NCBI GenBank assembly: GCA_902635865.1
Contig: CACPPD010000003.1
Span: forward strand, 1 to 64,000
Origin: an uncultured Pelagibacteraceae bacterium
GTDB lineage: Bacteria > Pseudomonadota > Alphaproteobacteria > Pelagibacterales > Pelagibacteraceae
Length of the DNA: 64,000 nucleotides
Direction: 5' to 3'
A program made the position numbers and the translations under genes. The notes beneath the pieces were generated by a model. It worked only from the letters and a program-made list of their open reading frames with translations. It was not told where the DNA came from and searched no databases. Below, piece after piece: positions 28,668-39,053 of this stretch (its first letter is position 1; each line of letters opens with the position of its first letter).

Positions 28668-30185
28668 ATGAAAAAAATTTTATTAATATTTTTTGGTTTA
28701 TTTTTATTGAGTTTAAATGCTTATTCTAGTGAAAAAGTTATCAATGAAAAAATTTCATTTAAACCTTTTAAATGTGAGCAAATAAAATCAGAATTTATAA
28801 GAACTAAATCTGAAAACAATTGTTTAATTATTCAGAAGCTAGAAAATCATTATCAGGTTAAATCACATGACTATTCAATTAATACTTGGAATTCTCCTCA
28901 ATTATTAAAATATATAAGCAACAAAGATGGAAATAAAATTATTGCTCATACTTGGAATAATGTAGTTGAGTGGGGAAAACAATCTGACATACAACCATTT
29001 TCGCATCTTGTAAGTATAAGTTTAGAAAATTTAGATAATTTATTTAAAACAGATAATTTAGAATTAAAATCTAATCATTTAACATTGCCTTTAACGGCTA
29101 GAAGAATGAATGTTTTGGATATTGATAGCGATGGAAATAAAGAAATAGTTTATCTAGGTAATCGTGAAGATGGGAGAAACAGAAATAGCAGCTGGAAAGA
29201 TGTTAATTATATTTTTAATTTAAATTCAAATGAATTAAACAGTTTTGGATCACCTCATTTTTCTCATGATTTAATGTATTTTGATTTTAATCAAGATGGA
29301 TATTATGAAATTATTGACTACTTTTATGGTGACCAAAAACCTGGTGCTATCGAAGTTTGTGATATGAAAACCAATAAATGTCGTAAAGCTAAAAAAGCAA
29401 ATAATTTCATAGACATTGGATTTAATCATATTCTTTCAACAAAAAAAGGAGCAATTATTTTTGGAAGTTGCCCAGGTTTGGGAAACACAACTTTTTGTTG
29501 GTCTAAAGTAACTAGTAAAAAAAACAAATTAAAATTTGAAAAACTTGATAGCTATCAATTTAAAAAAAAACCGACTGATAAAGCAAACTTCCTTATATGG
29601 ACAGGAGATATAAACGATAAACCTGGTTATTGGGTAGAAGGATCAGATAAAAAAGTTTTTAAAATGGCTGATCGAGCTTGGATTTCTACTGCTATTGATT
29701 TCAACAAAGATGGTAATTTCGATAGTATTGGAGTTGCTAAAGATGTAGTTTGTAAGCGAAAAGATAATTCAAAACCATTTGATCGTGGAAAAGATTGTAA
29801 GACAGAAGAGTTTTTATATGTTTTTAAAAACAATGATGACAAGTCATTTGAAAAACATCAGGTAATGCCAGTTTCCCTAAATGGTTCATTTAGAATTGAA
29901 ACTGCTGACATAAATAAAGATGGAACCGATGACCTTTATGGTTTTAAAGAGGATTGGTTTAATCCGTGGATAGATTGCAAAAAACAAGTAAGTGCAATGT
30001 ATTTTAATCAAGACAATAAATCTTTTGAACAAGCATCTAAATCATTTAATCAAGAAAATTTTGGCTTATATGGTTGTGAACGAGCTTCTAGTTTTTTTAA
30101 AAACAATAATAATTATTATAGATTATTTATTACAATACCTTCTACAGACTCAAAGTTTGCTTATTTGGGGATTGAAAGATATTAG
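28668..30185 (+). CDS. Secreted FG-GAP/VCBS-like repeat protein
   Basis: Signal peptide; repeated DxDxDG-like Ca-binding loops: DIDSDGNKE, DFNQDGYYE, DFNKDGNFD, DINKDGTDD. Confidence 0.75.
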   Translation: MKKILLIFFGLFLLSLNAYSSEKVINEKISFKPFKCEQIKSEFIRTKSENNCLIIQKLENHYQVKSHDYSINTWNSPQLLKYISNKDGNKIIAHTWNNVVEWGKQSDIQPFSHLVSISLENLDNLFKTDNLELKSNHLTLPLTARRMNVLDIDSDGNKEIVYLGNREDGRNRNSSWKDVNYIFNLNSNELNSFGSPHFSHDLMYFDFNQDGYYEIIDYFYGDQKPGAIEVCDMKTNKCRKAKKANNFIDIGFNHILSTKKGAIIFGSCPGLGNTTFCWSKVTSKKNKLKFEKLDSYQFKKKPTDKANFLIWTGDINDKPGYWVEGSDKKVFKMADRAWISTAIDFNKDGNFDSIGVAKDVVCKRKDNSKPFDRGKDCKTEEFLYVFKNNDDKSFEKHQVMPVSLNGSFRIETADINKDGTDDLYGFKEDWFNPWIDCKKQVSAMYFNQDNKSFEQASKSFNQENFGLYGCERASSFFKNNNNYYRLFITIPSTDSKFAYLGIERY

Positions 30186-30403
30186 CAACAACCGCAGCTT
30201 TTTTTAGCAGCTTTTGGTTGATCATCAGTTTTTGCAGCTTCTAATTCTTTTTGTTCTTCCTCAAGAGCTTTTTGTTTCTTTAAAATCTTATCTTCAAAGT
30301 AATCATAAAGAGAAGCAAATCCCAATTTAGAGGCTCTTTTTTCCTCATAATTTCTTCGCCCTTTAAGGTTTTCAATTATTTTGACTATTTCTTGGTTTTG
30401 CAT
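30182..30403 (-). CDS. Small hypothetical protein ending CGCC
   Basis: 73 aa, charged helical body, C-terminal AAKKSCGCC. Confidence 0.6.
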   Translation of the reverse strand: MQNQEIVKIIENLKGRRNYEEKRASKLGFASLYDYFEDKILKKQKALEEEQKELEAAKTDDQPKAAKKSCGCC

Positions 30404-30489
30404 CCTCTCTTTTTATTTAAAAAGGCAAATAATTCAAGCTGTAAAAATTGGCAAATTATAAAAAGGTTATTTTGTGTTAGGATAAAGCC

Positions 30490-31299
30490 ATGAATATAAG
30501 TCAAAAAAAACTTGAAAAATCTAGGGGCAGATTAGAAATAAAAATTAAAGATCAAAATTTACAAAAACTTTACCAACAAGGATCTTCAAAAGCTTTGATG
30601 CCAGATTTTCATGAAAATTTAAAACAATTAATGCTTATCAACACTGCCGGTGGAATTACTAGTGGAGATGAATATGATTACAAATTTGAAATTGATAGTT
30701 CGAAACTTTGTATATCAACTCAGGCAGCAGAAAAAATTTATAGTGGTTTTGGTAATCCAGCCAACTTAAATATAAACTTAAATTTAACAAACAATTCTAG
30801 TCTATTTTGGTTACCTAAAGAACTAATTTTATTTAATAATTGTAATCTAAAAAGAAAAATTAATTTCAATTTATCAAAAGACTCGAATTTACTTCTTTGT
30901 GAAAATGTTATTTTTGGACGAACTTCTATGAAGGAGGAGTTTGAAAAGGGATATTTTTCAGATTTTTGGAATATTAATGTTGATAATAAATTAATTCATG
31001 CCGAAGCAATAAATACAGGTTTATTCGAAAAAAAATATTTGAATAGTTTTTCGACATTAAATAATAATTCTGCAGTTGCGACAATTATTATTGTAGGAAA
31101 TAAGTTTTTGAATAACTTTAATAATCTATCTGAAACTTTAACTAATAATGAAAATACAACTTCAAATTATTCTCAATGGGATAATAAATTGATCGTAAGA
31201 CTTTTATCTAAAGATAGTTATAATCTTAAATTTGCAATTGATAAAATTTTGTCATATTTTTTTGAAGGTTCAAAGATACCAAAAGTATGGAATATATAA
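30490..31299 (+). CDS. ureD: Urease accessory protein UreD
   Basis: LMLINTAGGITSGDEYDYKFEID, TQAAEKIYSG; first gene of urease locus. Confidence 0.92.
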   Translation: MNISQKKLEKSRGRLEIKIKDQNLQKLYQQGSSKALMPDFHENLKQLMLINTAGGITSGDEYDYKFEIDSSKLCISTQAAEKIYSGFGNPANLNINLNLTNNSSLFWLPKELILFNNCNLKRKINFNLSKDSNLLLCENVIFGRTSMKEEFEKGYFSDFWNINVDNKLIHAEAINTGLFEKKYLNSFSTLNNNSAVATIIIVGNKFLNNFNNLSETLTNNENTTSNYSQWDNKLIVRLLSKDSYNLKFAIDKILSYFFEGSKIPKVWNI

Positions 31300-31602
31300 A
31301 TGAAACTTACTCCTAGAGAAAAAGATAAACTTTTAATAAGCCTTGCAGCGATTGTCGCTAAAAATAGATTATCAAAAGGTATAAAATTGAATTATCCAGA
31401 AGCAATAGCTTTAATAACAGATTTTGTAGTAGAGGGAGCTAGAGAGGGTAAAAGTGTTGCAGAACTCATGGAGGCAGGAGCTCATGTTGTTAAAAAAAAG
31501 GATTGTATGGAGGGCATTCCAGATATGGTGAAGGAAGTTCAAGTTGAAGCTACTTTTCCTGATGGAACTAAATTAGTAACAGTGCACAAACCTATTAGAT
31601 GA
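31300..31602 (+). CDS. ureA: Urease gamma subunit
   Basis: [52 protein letters not shown]. Confidence 0.97.
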   Translation: MKLTPREKDKLLISLAAIVAKNRLSKGIKLNYPEAIALITDFVVEGAREGKSVAELMEAGAHVVKKKDCMEGIPDMVKEVQVEATFPDGTKLVTVHKPIR

Positions 31603-31609
31603 TAATATT

Positions 31610-31915
31610 ATGAAGCCAGGTGAAATAATTACAAAAAATGAGCAAATAGACTTAAATAAAGATACCAAAGTTACTAAGATAAAAATTTCTAATTCTGGAG
31701 ATAGACCTGTACAAGTTGGAAGCCATTATCACTTTTTTGAAACAAATGAGTATTTAGTTTTTGATCGAGAATTAGCATATGGAAAAAGATTAAATATCCC
31801 ATCAGGAACCGCCGTAAGATTTGAACCAGGTCAATCTAAAGATGTTGAGCTTATAGAAATTAATGGATCAAAAAAAATATACGGGTTCAATAAGAAAGTT
31901 ATGGGTAATTTATAA
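31610..31915 (+). CDS. ureB: Urease beta subunit
   Basis: [33 protein letters not shown]. Confidence 0.97.
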   Translation: MKPGEIITKNEQIDLNKDTKVTKIKISNSGDRPVQVGSHYHFFETNEYLVFDRELAYGKRLNIPSGTAVRFEPGQSKDVELIEINGSKKIYGFNKKVMGNL

Positions 31916-33621
31916 TGGCTAAAATTTCTAGAGCAGCTTATGCAGATATGTATGGGCCAACCACAGGAGATAAAGTAAGGCTCGCAGATACTGACTTATT
32001 TATCGAGGTTGAAAAAGATCTAACTACTTATGGTGAAGAAGTAAAATTTGGTGGTGGAAAAGTAATAAGAGATGGGATGGGCCAATCTCAAATTAGCAGA
32101 GAAAAAGGAGCTGCTGATACTGTTATTACCAACGCTTTAATAGTTGATGTAAACGGAATTTATAAAGCTGATGTTGGCTTAAAAGATGGAAAAATATTTG
32201 AAATTGGTAAAGCTGGTAACCCGGACACTCAATCTAAAGTAAATATTATTATTGGTCCAGGAACAGAGATAATTGCTGGTGAAGGAAAAATTTTAACAGC
32301 TGGAGGTTTTGATAGTCATATTCATTATATTTGTCCCCAACAAATTGATGATGCATTGCACTCAGGTATTACAACCATGCTTGGAGGAGGAACTGGACCT
32401 GCTCACGGTACACTTGCAACAACGTGTACTCCTGGACCATGGCATATACAAAGAATGATTCAATCTGCTGATGGTTTTTCTATGAATTTAGCTTTTGCTG
32501 GGAAAGGAAATTCTTCATTACCAGAAGGTCTTGAAGAACAAATTCTAGCAGGAGCTTCAGCATTAAAATTACATGAGGATTGGGGAACCACTCCTGGAGC
32601 AATTGATAATTGTTTAAATATTGCTGACAAAAATGATGTTCAAGTAATGATTCACACAGACACTTTAAATGAAAGTGGATTTGTAGAAAACACTATTAAA
32701 GCAATTAATAAAAGAACTATTCACGCTTTTCATACAGAGGGTGCTGGCGGCGGACATGCACCAGATATAATTAAAGTTTGTGGAGAAGAGTATGTTATTC
32801 CTTCTTCAACAAACCCGACTAGGCCGTACACAGTTAATACAATAGAAGAACATTTAGATATGCTTATGGTTTGTCACCATCTCGATAAATCTATTCCAGA
32901 GGATGTAGCATTTGCTGAAAGTAGAATAAGAAGAGAAACAATTGCAGCGGAAGACATTCTTCATGACATGGGAGCTTTTTCAATTATTGCATCAGATAGT
33001 CAGGCTATGGGAAGAGTCGGAGAGGTTATAATTAGAACTTGGCAAACTGCACATAAAATGAAAGTTCAAAGAGGAAGTCTACCAGAGGAAAAAGGGGATA
33101 ATGATAATTTTAGAGTTAAAAGGTATTTAGCAAAATATACAATTAATCCAGCAATTGCTCATGGAATTTCAAAACATATAGGTAGCATTGAAAAAAATAA
33201 ACGTGCAGATTTAGTTTTATGGGACCCAGCATTTTTTGGTGCCAAACCTGAGATGATATTAATAGGTGGAAGTATAGCTTGTGCGCAAATGGGAGACCCA
33301 AATGCATCAATTCCAACTCCACAACCAGTATACACTAGACCAATGTTTTCATCATTTGGGACGTCGTTAGAAAAATCCTCGGTAATTTTCACAAGTAAAC
33401 TAGCTCTTGAAAAGAATTCATTAAAAGATGCAAGTATTAGAAAAGACTTATTACCTGTAGAAAATACGAGATCTATTTCTAAAAAAGATATGATTTTAAA
33501 TAATAAGTGTCCAAAGATTGAAGTTAATCCTGAGACATATGAAGTAAAAGCTGATGGAGAAATAATTACTTGTGAACCAGCCAAAGAACTCCCTTTGGCA
33601 CAAAGATATTTTATGTTTTAG
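31915..33621 (+). CDS. ureC: Urease alpha subunit
   Basis: Ni ligands and active site: [20 protein letters not shown] (carbamylated Lys), [29 protein letters not shown]. Confidence 0.98.
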   Translation: MAKISRAAYADMYGPTTGDKVRLADTDLFIEVEKDLTTYGEEVKFGGGKVIRDGMGQSQISREKGAADTVITNALIVDVNGIYKADVGLKDGKIFEIGKAGNPDTQSKVNIIIGPGTEIIAGEGKILTAGGFDSHIHYICPQQIDDALHSGITTMLGGGTGPAHGTLATTCTPGPWHIQRMIQSADGFSMNLAFAGKGNSSLPEGLEEQILAGASALKLHEDWGTTPGAIDNCLNIADKNDVQVMIHTDTLNESGFVENTIKAINKRTIHAFHTEGAGGGHAPDIIKVCGEEYVIPSSTNPTRPYTVNTIEEHLDMLMVCHHLDKSIPEDVAFAESRIRRETIAAEDILHDMGAFSIIASDSQAMGRVGEVIIRTWQTAHKMKVQRGSLPEEKGDNDNFRVKRYLAKYTINPAIAHGISKHIGSIEKNKRADLVLWDPAFFGAKPEMILIGGSIACAQMGDPNASIPTPQPVYTRPMFSSFGTSLEKSSVIFTSKLALEKNSLKDASIRKDLLPVENTRSISKKDMILNNKCPKIEVNPETYEVKADGEIITCEPAKELPLAQRYFMF

Positions 33622-33624
33622 CTT

Positions 33625-34068
33625 ATGGATAATTGTTTTTTAATAGTTAATAAAATTGCCAAAAATAAAGCAAAAGACCACATATCTTTATCTTATGATG
33701 AGAGATTTTTAAGAAGAAAAAAACTTATTTCAGATAATGGTTTTGAATTTTTAGTCAATTTACCAGAGACAAAATCACTTTCAGAAAATCAAGCATTTAG
33801 GCTTCAAAGTGGAAACTTGATTTTAATAAAAAACAAAAAAGAAAGTTTACTTGAAATAAAAGGTAAAAATTTAATGCAACTTATATGGCATATTGGAAAT
33901 AGACATATGCCATGTCAAATTGAAAAAGATAAAATTTTTATTCAGTACGATGAAGTAATAAAAAAAATGATATTAAAATTAGGTGGAAAGGTTAAGAGAG
34001 TTTTAAGACCTTTTAAACCAGAGGGAGGAGCATATGGAATTGGTAGAACCCATAGCCATAAACACTAA
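33625..34068 (+). CDS. ureE: Urease accessory protein UreE
   Basis: LIWHIGNRHMPCQIE, His-rich tail RTHSHKH. Confidence 0.9.
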   Translation: MDNCFLIVNKIAKNKAKDHISLSYDERFLRRKKLISDNGFEFLVNLPETKSLSENQAFRLQSGNLILIKNKKESLLEIKGKNLMQLIWHIGNRHMPCQIEKDKIFIQYDEVIKKMILKLGGKVKRVLRPFKPEGGAYGIGRTHSHKH

Positions 34069-34714
34069 ATTAAAAAATAAAAAAGATTTGAAAGAGTCTT
34101 TACAAATTCTTCAAACTTGGTTTTCACCATCATTTCCTATTGGAAGTTTTTCATATTCTCATGGTTTAGAAACGATGATTAATGATAATCTAATTAAGTC
34201 AAAAGAAGATATGTTGGATTATTTAAAATGTATCTTAAAACATGGAACTGGTAAAAATGATGTAATTTTAATGAAACATACTTATCAGGGAGAAGAGTTA
34301 AATGAACTCGCTCTATCACTTTGTCCAAGCAAAGAAAGAAAAATTGAGTCTGTTGAAATGGGTAATGCATTTAGAAAAGTTTTAGCTGATAGTTGGGATT
34401 TTAAAATTCTTGAAAATACTGCATATCCAATTGCAGTTGCTAAAGCAGCCAAACATTTTGATATACCCTTAAATTTAACAACTGTATCTTATCTACAATC
34501 CTTTGTATCAAACCTAATAAATGTTTGTATTAAACATATACCAATCGGACAAAAAATTGGTCAAGACTGTATAATTCAGACTTATGATTTAATTAGAGAA
34601 ATAGAAAAAGAAAGTGAAAATTTAAATTTAGAAGACTTAGGTGGAATTTGTTTTAATAGTGATATCTACAGTATTAAGCATGAAAATTTAAAAACACGAA
34701 TTTATAAAACATGA
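34034..34714 (+). CDS. ureF: Urease accessory protein UreF
   Basis: [21 protein letters not shown]; overlaps ureE by about 35 bp, so the start could be further downstream. Confidence 0.92.
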   Translation: MELVEPIAINTKLKNKKDLKESLQILQTWFSPSFPIGSFSYSHGLETMINDNLIKSKEDMLDYLKCILKHGTGKNDVILMKHTYQGEELNELALSLCPSKERKIESVEMGNAFRKVLADSWDFKILENTAYPIAVAKAAKHFDIPLNLTTVSYLQSFVSNLINVCIKHIPIGQKIGQDCIIQTYDLIREIEKESENLNLEDLGGICFNSDIYSIKHENLKTRIYKT

Positions 34715-35322
34715 AAAATATAAATGGACCATTAAAAGTTGGAATAGGTGGACCTGTTGGTGCAGGAAAAACTAGTTTGACTGCTGAACTGTGTAAATTT
34801 TTGTCAAAGAAAATTTCTATGGCTGTAATATCAAACGATATTTATACAAAAGAAGATGCAGAATTTTTGATGAAAGTTCAGGCTTTACCTCTTGAGAGAA
34901 TTAAAGGAGTTGAAACAGGAGGGTGTCCACATACTGCAATCCGTGAAGATGCTTCAATTAATATGCTTGCTGTAGAAAATATGAAAAAAAAATTTCCTGA
35001 TCTTGATTTGATTTTAATCGAGTCTGGTGGAGACAATTTAGCAGCAACTTTTAGTCCTGAATTAGTTGATCTATCTATTTATGTTATTGACGTTGGTATG
35101 GGTGGAGATATCCCTAGAAAAGGTGGCCCTGCTATTCAAAAATCAGACTTGTTAATTATTAACAAGACAGATTTAGCTCCTCATGTAGAAGTTAATCTGG
35201 AAACCATGAAAGAAGACGTAAAAAAGGCCCGAAATGGCTTACCTTATGTTTTTTGTCAGATGAAAAAACAAATCGGTGTCGAAGATGTTGCTAAATTCTT
35301 ATTTTCATCAGGTGGACTATAG
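34711..35322 (+). CDS. ureG: Urease accessory GTPase UreG
   Basis: [48 protein letters not shown]. Confidence 0.97.
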   Translation: MKNINGPLKVGIGGPVGAGKTSLTAELCKFLSKKISMAVISNDIYTKEDAEFLMKVQALPLERIKGVETGGCPHTAIREDASINMLAVENMKKKFPDLDLILIESGGDNLAATFSPELVDLSIYVIDVGMGGDIPRKGGPAIQKSDLLIINKTDLAPHVEVNLETMKEDVKKARNGLPYVFCQMKKQIGVEDVAKFLFSSGGL

Positions 35323-35331
35323 AGTTTTTTT

Positions 35332-36618
35332 TTATGCTCTAATCGTTGGTAAACAATAGAAATCAGCTGTATCAATTTTAGAAGAATACTGCCTTCGCAT
35401 ATTCCACTTCTTATGAACACCGGCACTTGCAACGCTCAAAGTCGATCTTCCGTATCGATGATTAGTATTATCAATTGATCGCATCAAGCTATTTATTTTT
35501 TCATCCTTTTCAGATGTAAATAAATTTGTTTTATCACTTGCATTCGATAATCCTGTTAGCATCACACCTGCTTTTTGATAACGGTAACCGTTTTTAAAAA
35601 TACTCTCAAGTATTGAAACTGCTGTCTTAACTGTTTCAATACTATTGTTTGTTGCAATTGGAAAATCAACTGTCTTTGCGTTTGAATAATATCCAAAGTT
35701 TCTTTGGAAAGGACTAGTTCTAACAAATACTGTAATTGCTTTTGCAACTAAAGACTCTGATCTAATTTTTTCGGATGCATTTAAACAATAGTTAGCAACT
35801 GCTTCTTTTAATTCTTGAAAAGTTTCAATTCTTTTCCCAAATGATCTTGAAACAACACAGCTCTTTCTTTTTGTTGTAGTTGTCTCTAAACCTATGCAAG
35901 AAATTCCTCTAAGCTCCATTGCGGTTCTTGAACTTAGAACATTAGAAGATTTTTTGATCCAGGTATTAGATTTATTCTTAAGTTGTTTTGCATTATAAAT
36001 TCCGTGCTTTTGATAAAATTTAGTTAATTGTCTACCAACACCCCAAATATCATTAATTTCAACTTTTTCTAAAATAGGATCTAAGTTTTCAATACCAATT
36101 AAACTTGTCACCCCTGATTGTTTTTTCTTTGCAATATGATTTGCAACTTTACTTAAAGTTTTTGTATTAGCTATTCCAATACTGGTTGGAATACCTGTCC
36201 ATTGTAAAACTGTTTCTCTAATTTCTTTTCCAACTTTTTCTACTTCAGTATCAGGAAAGTTTGATAAATCTAAAAATGCTTCATCAATGGAGTAAACTTC
36301 TATTTCTGAATTAAATCTTTTAAGAGTTCGCATCACTCTTCTTGATAAATCTCCATATAAAGAATAGTTTGACGAGAAAACTTCAACTTTATTTTTAAGA
36401 ATAATATCTTTTGCTTTAAAGTAAGGCTCACCCATTTTAATCCCTAAAGCTTTTGCTTCATTTGATCTTGAAATAATACAACCATCATTGTTAGATAAAA
36501 CAACAACAGGTTTTCTTCTTATTTTTGGATTAAATAATCTTTCACACGAAACGTAAAAAGAATTACAATCAATTAATGCTATTTTTTTAGTACGTTGAAT
36601 GGATGACATAAGTAACAA
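35332..36618 (-). CDS. umuC: Y-family DNA polymerase V subunit UmuC
   Basis: [49 protein letters not shown]. Confidence 0.95.
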   Translation of the reverse strand: MLLMSSIQRTKKIALIDCNSFYVSCERLFNPKIRRKPVVVLSNNDGCIISRSNEAKALGIKMGEPYFKAKDIILKNKVEVFSSNYSLYGDLSRRVMRTLKRFNSEIEVYSIDEAFLDLSNFPDTEVEKVGKEIRETVLQWTGIPTSIGIANTKTLSKVANHIAKKKQSGVTSLIGIENLDPILEKVEINDIWGVGRQLTKFYQKHGIYNAKQLKNKSNTWIKKSSNVLSSRTAMELRGISCIGLETTTTKRKSCVVSRSFGKRIETFQELKEAVANYCLNASEKIRSESLVAKAITVFVRTSPFQRNFGYYSNAKTVDFPIATNNSIETVKTAVSILESIFKNGYRYQKAGVMLTGLSNASDKTNLFTSEKDEKINSLMRSIDNTNHRYGRSTLSVASAGVHKKWNMRRQYSSKIDTADFYCLPTIRA

Positions 36619-37012
36619 CTCCCCAAATAAAAATATCTTGTTCTTCGTTAATTAAAATTCTGTCAGAAAATTCTTTAGATCCAGAAGTTAAAAATTTTTT
36701 ATCTCGTTCTTGAACTAAAGTTTTAACCACAAGCTCGTCATGAACATTAGCAATTACTGTTGAAAAGTTTTTTGGTTTTAAACTTTTATCCACCACCAGT
36801 AAGTCACCATCATTAATCCCAACATCGACCATTGATTTACCTTGAACTCTAATGATGAAAGTTGCCGGAACATTTCTTATTAAATGCATATTCAGATCAA
36901 TATCTTCCTCGATATAATCAGTAGCAGGGGAAGGAAAACCAGCGCCTGCTTTATGTAGATAATAAGGGATTGTTAGTTTCATGTTCTTGTTTTGTTCTAC
37001 TTTATAAACCAT
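36587..37012 (-). CDS. umuD: UmuD (S24 LexA-like autoprotease)
   Basis: [20 protein letters not shown] cleavage region, [20 protein letters not shown] catalytic Ser, ELVVKTL catalytic Lys. Confidence 0.93.
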   Translation of the reverse strand: MVYKVEQNKNMKLTIPYYLHKAGAGFPSPATDYIEEDIDLNMHLIRNVPATFIIRVQGKSMVDVGINDGDLLVVDKSLKPKNFSTVIANVHDELVVKTLVQERDKKFLTSGSKEFSDRILINEEQDIFIWGVVTYVIHSTY

Positions 37013-37053
37013 TTATATAATACACTCAAGAAGTTGTATTTTGAGTCTGTAAC

Positions 37054-37082
37054 TGAATCAAAAGTGAATCAAAACGTGAACA
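37054..37082. promoter_or_regulatory. Candidate SOS-box-like site and direct repeats in umuD/37158 divergent intergenic region
   Basis: tgaatcaaaag-tgaatcaaaac-g-tgaaca: 10-bp repeat at 11-bp period; the minus strand reads GTTCACGTTTTGATTC. Confidence 0.45.
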
Positions 37083-37157
37083 TCGAAAACAACATTTGGT
37101 GGACATGTGGATAACTTTTACAATAAGTAGTCTTAAAGTGATTTAAAAAGGAAAATT

Positions 37158-37352
37158 ATGATTTGTATTAAAGCTGATATCCCAGAAGAGTTAAACGAAA
37201 TAGATGATGAATTAAAAGCAGTTTACCATAGCAAAGATACTGTTTGTTTTTTCATATTAAAAACAAGAGAATTAAGAAATAAGTTTATAGAAGAAACCAA
37301 GGGAATGAACAAAAGTGAAAGAGAAAAAGTTTACGAGGTGTATAATAAATAA
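37158..37352 (+). CDS. Hypothetical protein, 64 aa
   Basis: Clean ORF with aaaaggaaaatt RBS region before ATG. Confidence 0.55.
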   Translation: MICIKADIPEELNEIDDELKAVYHSKDTVCFFILKTRELRNKFIEETKGMNKSEREKVYEVYNK

Positions 37353-37355
37353 ATC

Positions 37356-37739
37356 ATGAATATTTTAGATTTTGTGATGGTTGGTTCTGATGATCATGAG
37401 AAATCAGGTGATTTTTATGATGCTGTCTTTGAACCTTTGAAATTAAAAAGAGTTTTGAAAACACAAAAATATCTTGGTTACGCTCATTCAAGTGATCCAG
37501 AGAAAGTCCAATTTTATGTAACACACCCTGTAAATGGAAAAGATGCAACGTTCGGTAATGGAACTCAAATAACTTTATTAGCAGATAATAAAGAAGCAGT
37601 TGAAAAATTTTACGAAATTGCAATCTCAAAAGGAGCAACAGATGAGGGGGCACCTGGGATTAGAAAAGATGGAAATTATTATGGATATGTTCGTGATTTA
37701 GATGGAAATAAGATTGCAGCAAAAAGTGTTTTAAAATAA
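37356..37739 (+). CDS. VOC/glyoxalase-fold family protein
   Basis: MVGSDDHEKSGDFYDAVFEPLKLKR, GYVRDLDGNKIAA. Confidence 0.85.
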   Translation: MNILDFVMVGSDDHEKSGDFYDAVFEPLKLKRVLKTQKYLGYAHSSDPEKVQFYVTHPVNGKDATFGNGTQITLLADNKEAVEKFYEIAISKGATDEGAPGIRKDGNYYGYVRDLDGNKIAAKSVLK

Positions 37740-37750
37740 AAAGGAGATAT

Positions 37751-38116
37751 ATGAAATTAAATTGTCATTGTGGGGCTATCGAAGCAGAAATTAATGCTAA
37801 AGTTAACGAATTAGCAAAAATTGTAAGATGCAACTGTTCTATTTGTAAAAGAAAAAATGCAACAATGGGAATGGTTAAAAATGAAGATTTTAAAGTTACT
37901 AAAGGACAAGATAAATTAAAACTTTATCAGTACCATACTAAAGTTGCTAACCATTACTTCTGTACTGAATGTGGAATTTATACCCATCATAATCCAAGAA
38001 GTGCACCCGCTATGACTGGATTTAATATGGGATGTGTAGACGAGGTTAAAGTAGAAGATTTAAAAGAAGTTGCTTTCTTTGATGGTCTTAACCACCCAAT
38101 GGATCAAGAAAAATAA
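37751..38116 (+). CDS. GFA (glutathione-dependent formaldehyde-activating)/CENP-V family protein
   Basis: CHCGAIEAEI, RCNCSICKRK, YFCTECGIYTHH zinc-binding pattern. Confidence 0.9.
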   Translation: MKLNCHCGAIEAEINAKVNELAKIVRCNCSICKRKNATMGMVKNEDFKVTKGQDKLKLYQYHTKVANHYFCTECGIYTHHNPRSAPAMTGFNMGCVDEVKVEDLKEVAFFDGLNHPMDQEK

Positions 38117-38123
38117 AAATCCA

Positions 38124-39053
38124 ATGAAATTATCTGAAGAGTGTTTTAAGAAAGTTAAAAAAGATTGTTTTAAATTTATTAAATCACAAGAAACTTCTAC
38201 TGAAAAGTTTGGCAATAAAGAAGGGATGATTAAGAATTTTTTAATCCCAATATGTTTTTGGATTTCAAAAAAAGTAGATGATAAAAAACCATACTTTGTT
38301 GGATTAGCTGGAGGTCAAGGAACAGGTAAAACAACAATAAGTTCAATAATAAAGATAATATTAGAAAAGTATTTTAAACTAAAAGTATTTAAGATTTCTA
38401 TTGATGATTTTTATAAAACTAGAAAAGAAAGAATAGCTTTATCAAAAAAAGTACATCCAATGTTACTTACTAGGGGAGTTCCTGGAACTCATGATATCAG
38501 CATGATGCTGGATTTCTTTAAAAAATCGAAAGCAAAAAAATTTAAAAATATAAAGTTACCAAACTTTAATAAGGCAATTGATGACAGATTTCCTAAAAAT
38601 AAATGGAACAAAATTAATAAAAGACCAGATGTTATTATTTTTGAAGGATGGTGTGTTGGGGCAAGAGCAGAAACTAACGAGACATTAAAAAAATCTATTA
38701 ATTCGATGGAAAAAGCTAATGATAATAAACTGGTTTGGAGAAAATATGTAAATCAACAGCTAAAAACTAAGTATAAAAAGTTATATTCCCAGTTAAATTG
38801 CATGATTTACTTAAAAGCAAAAAACTTTAGTTTATTACAGAAATGGAGATTAAAGCAGGAACATAAACTATGGTTAAAAACAAAGAAAAAAGTTGGTCAT
38901 AAAATAATGAGTAAAGGAGACGTAATAAATTTTATGCAAACTTACCAAAGAATTACTCAAAATATGTTTAAAAATACGCCCAAATATGCATCGATAATTT
39001 TAAATTTAAATAGTAACCATCAAATTAAAACTGCTGTATATAAATCGAAATGA
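38124..39053 (+). CDS. glyK: D-glycerate 3-kinase-like P-loop kinase
   Basis: GLAGGQGTGKTTIS Walker A, SIDDFYKTR, TRGVPGTHDISMM; ATG 38124 preferred because the ORF-track start overlaps the previous gene. Confidence 0.8.
   Translation: MKLSEECFKKVKKDCFKFIKSQETSTEKFGNKEGMIKNFLIPICFWISKKVDDKKPYFVGLAGGQGTGKTTISSIIKIILEKYFKLKVFKISIDDFYKTRKERIALSKKVHPMLLTRGVPGTHDISMMLDFFKKSKAKKFKNIKLPNFNKAIDDRFPKNKWNKINKRPDVIIFEGWCVGARAETNETLKKSINSMEKANDNKLVWRKYVNQQLKTKYKKLYSQLNCMIYLKAKNFSLLQKWRLKQEHKLWLKTKKKVGHKIMSKGDVINFMQTYQRITQNMFKNTPKYASIILNLNSNHQIKTAVYKSK

Noticed and set aside
33159-33584. 141-aa minus-strand ORF inside ureC
   Set aside because: Mirror ORF of a conserved coding region with no recognisable motifs
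30490-35322. Urease locus as a mobile element
   Set aside because: No integrase, transposase, direct repeats or tRNA at the boundaries; composition looks like the flanks by eye
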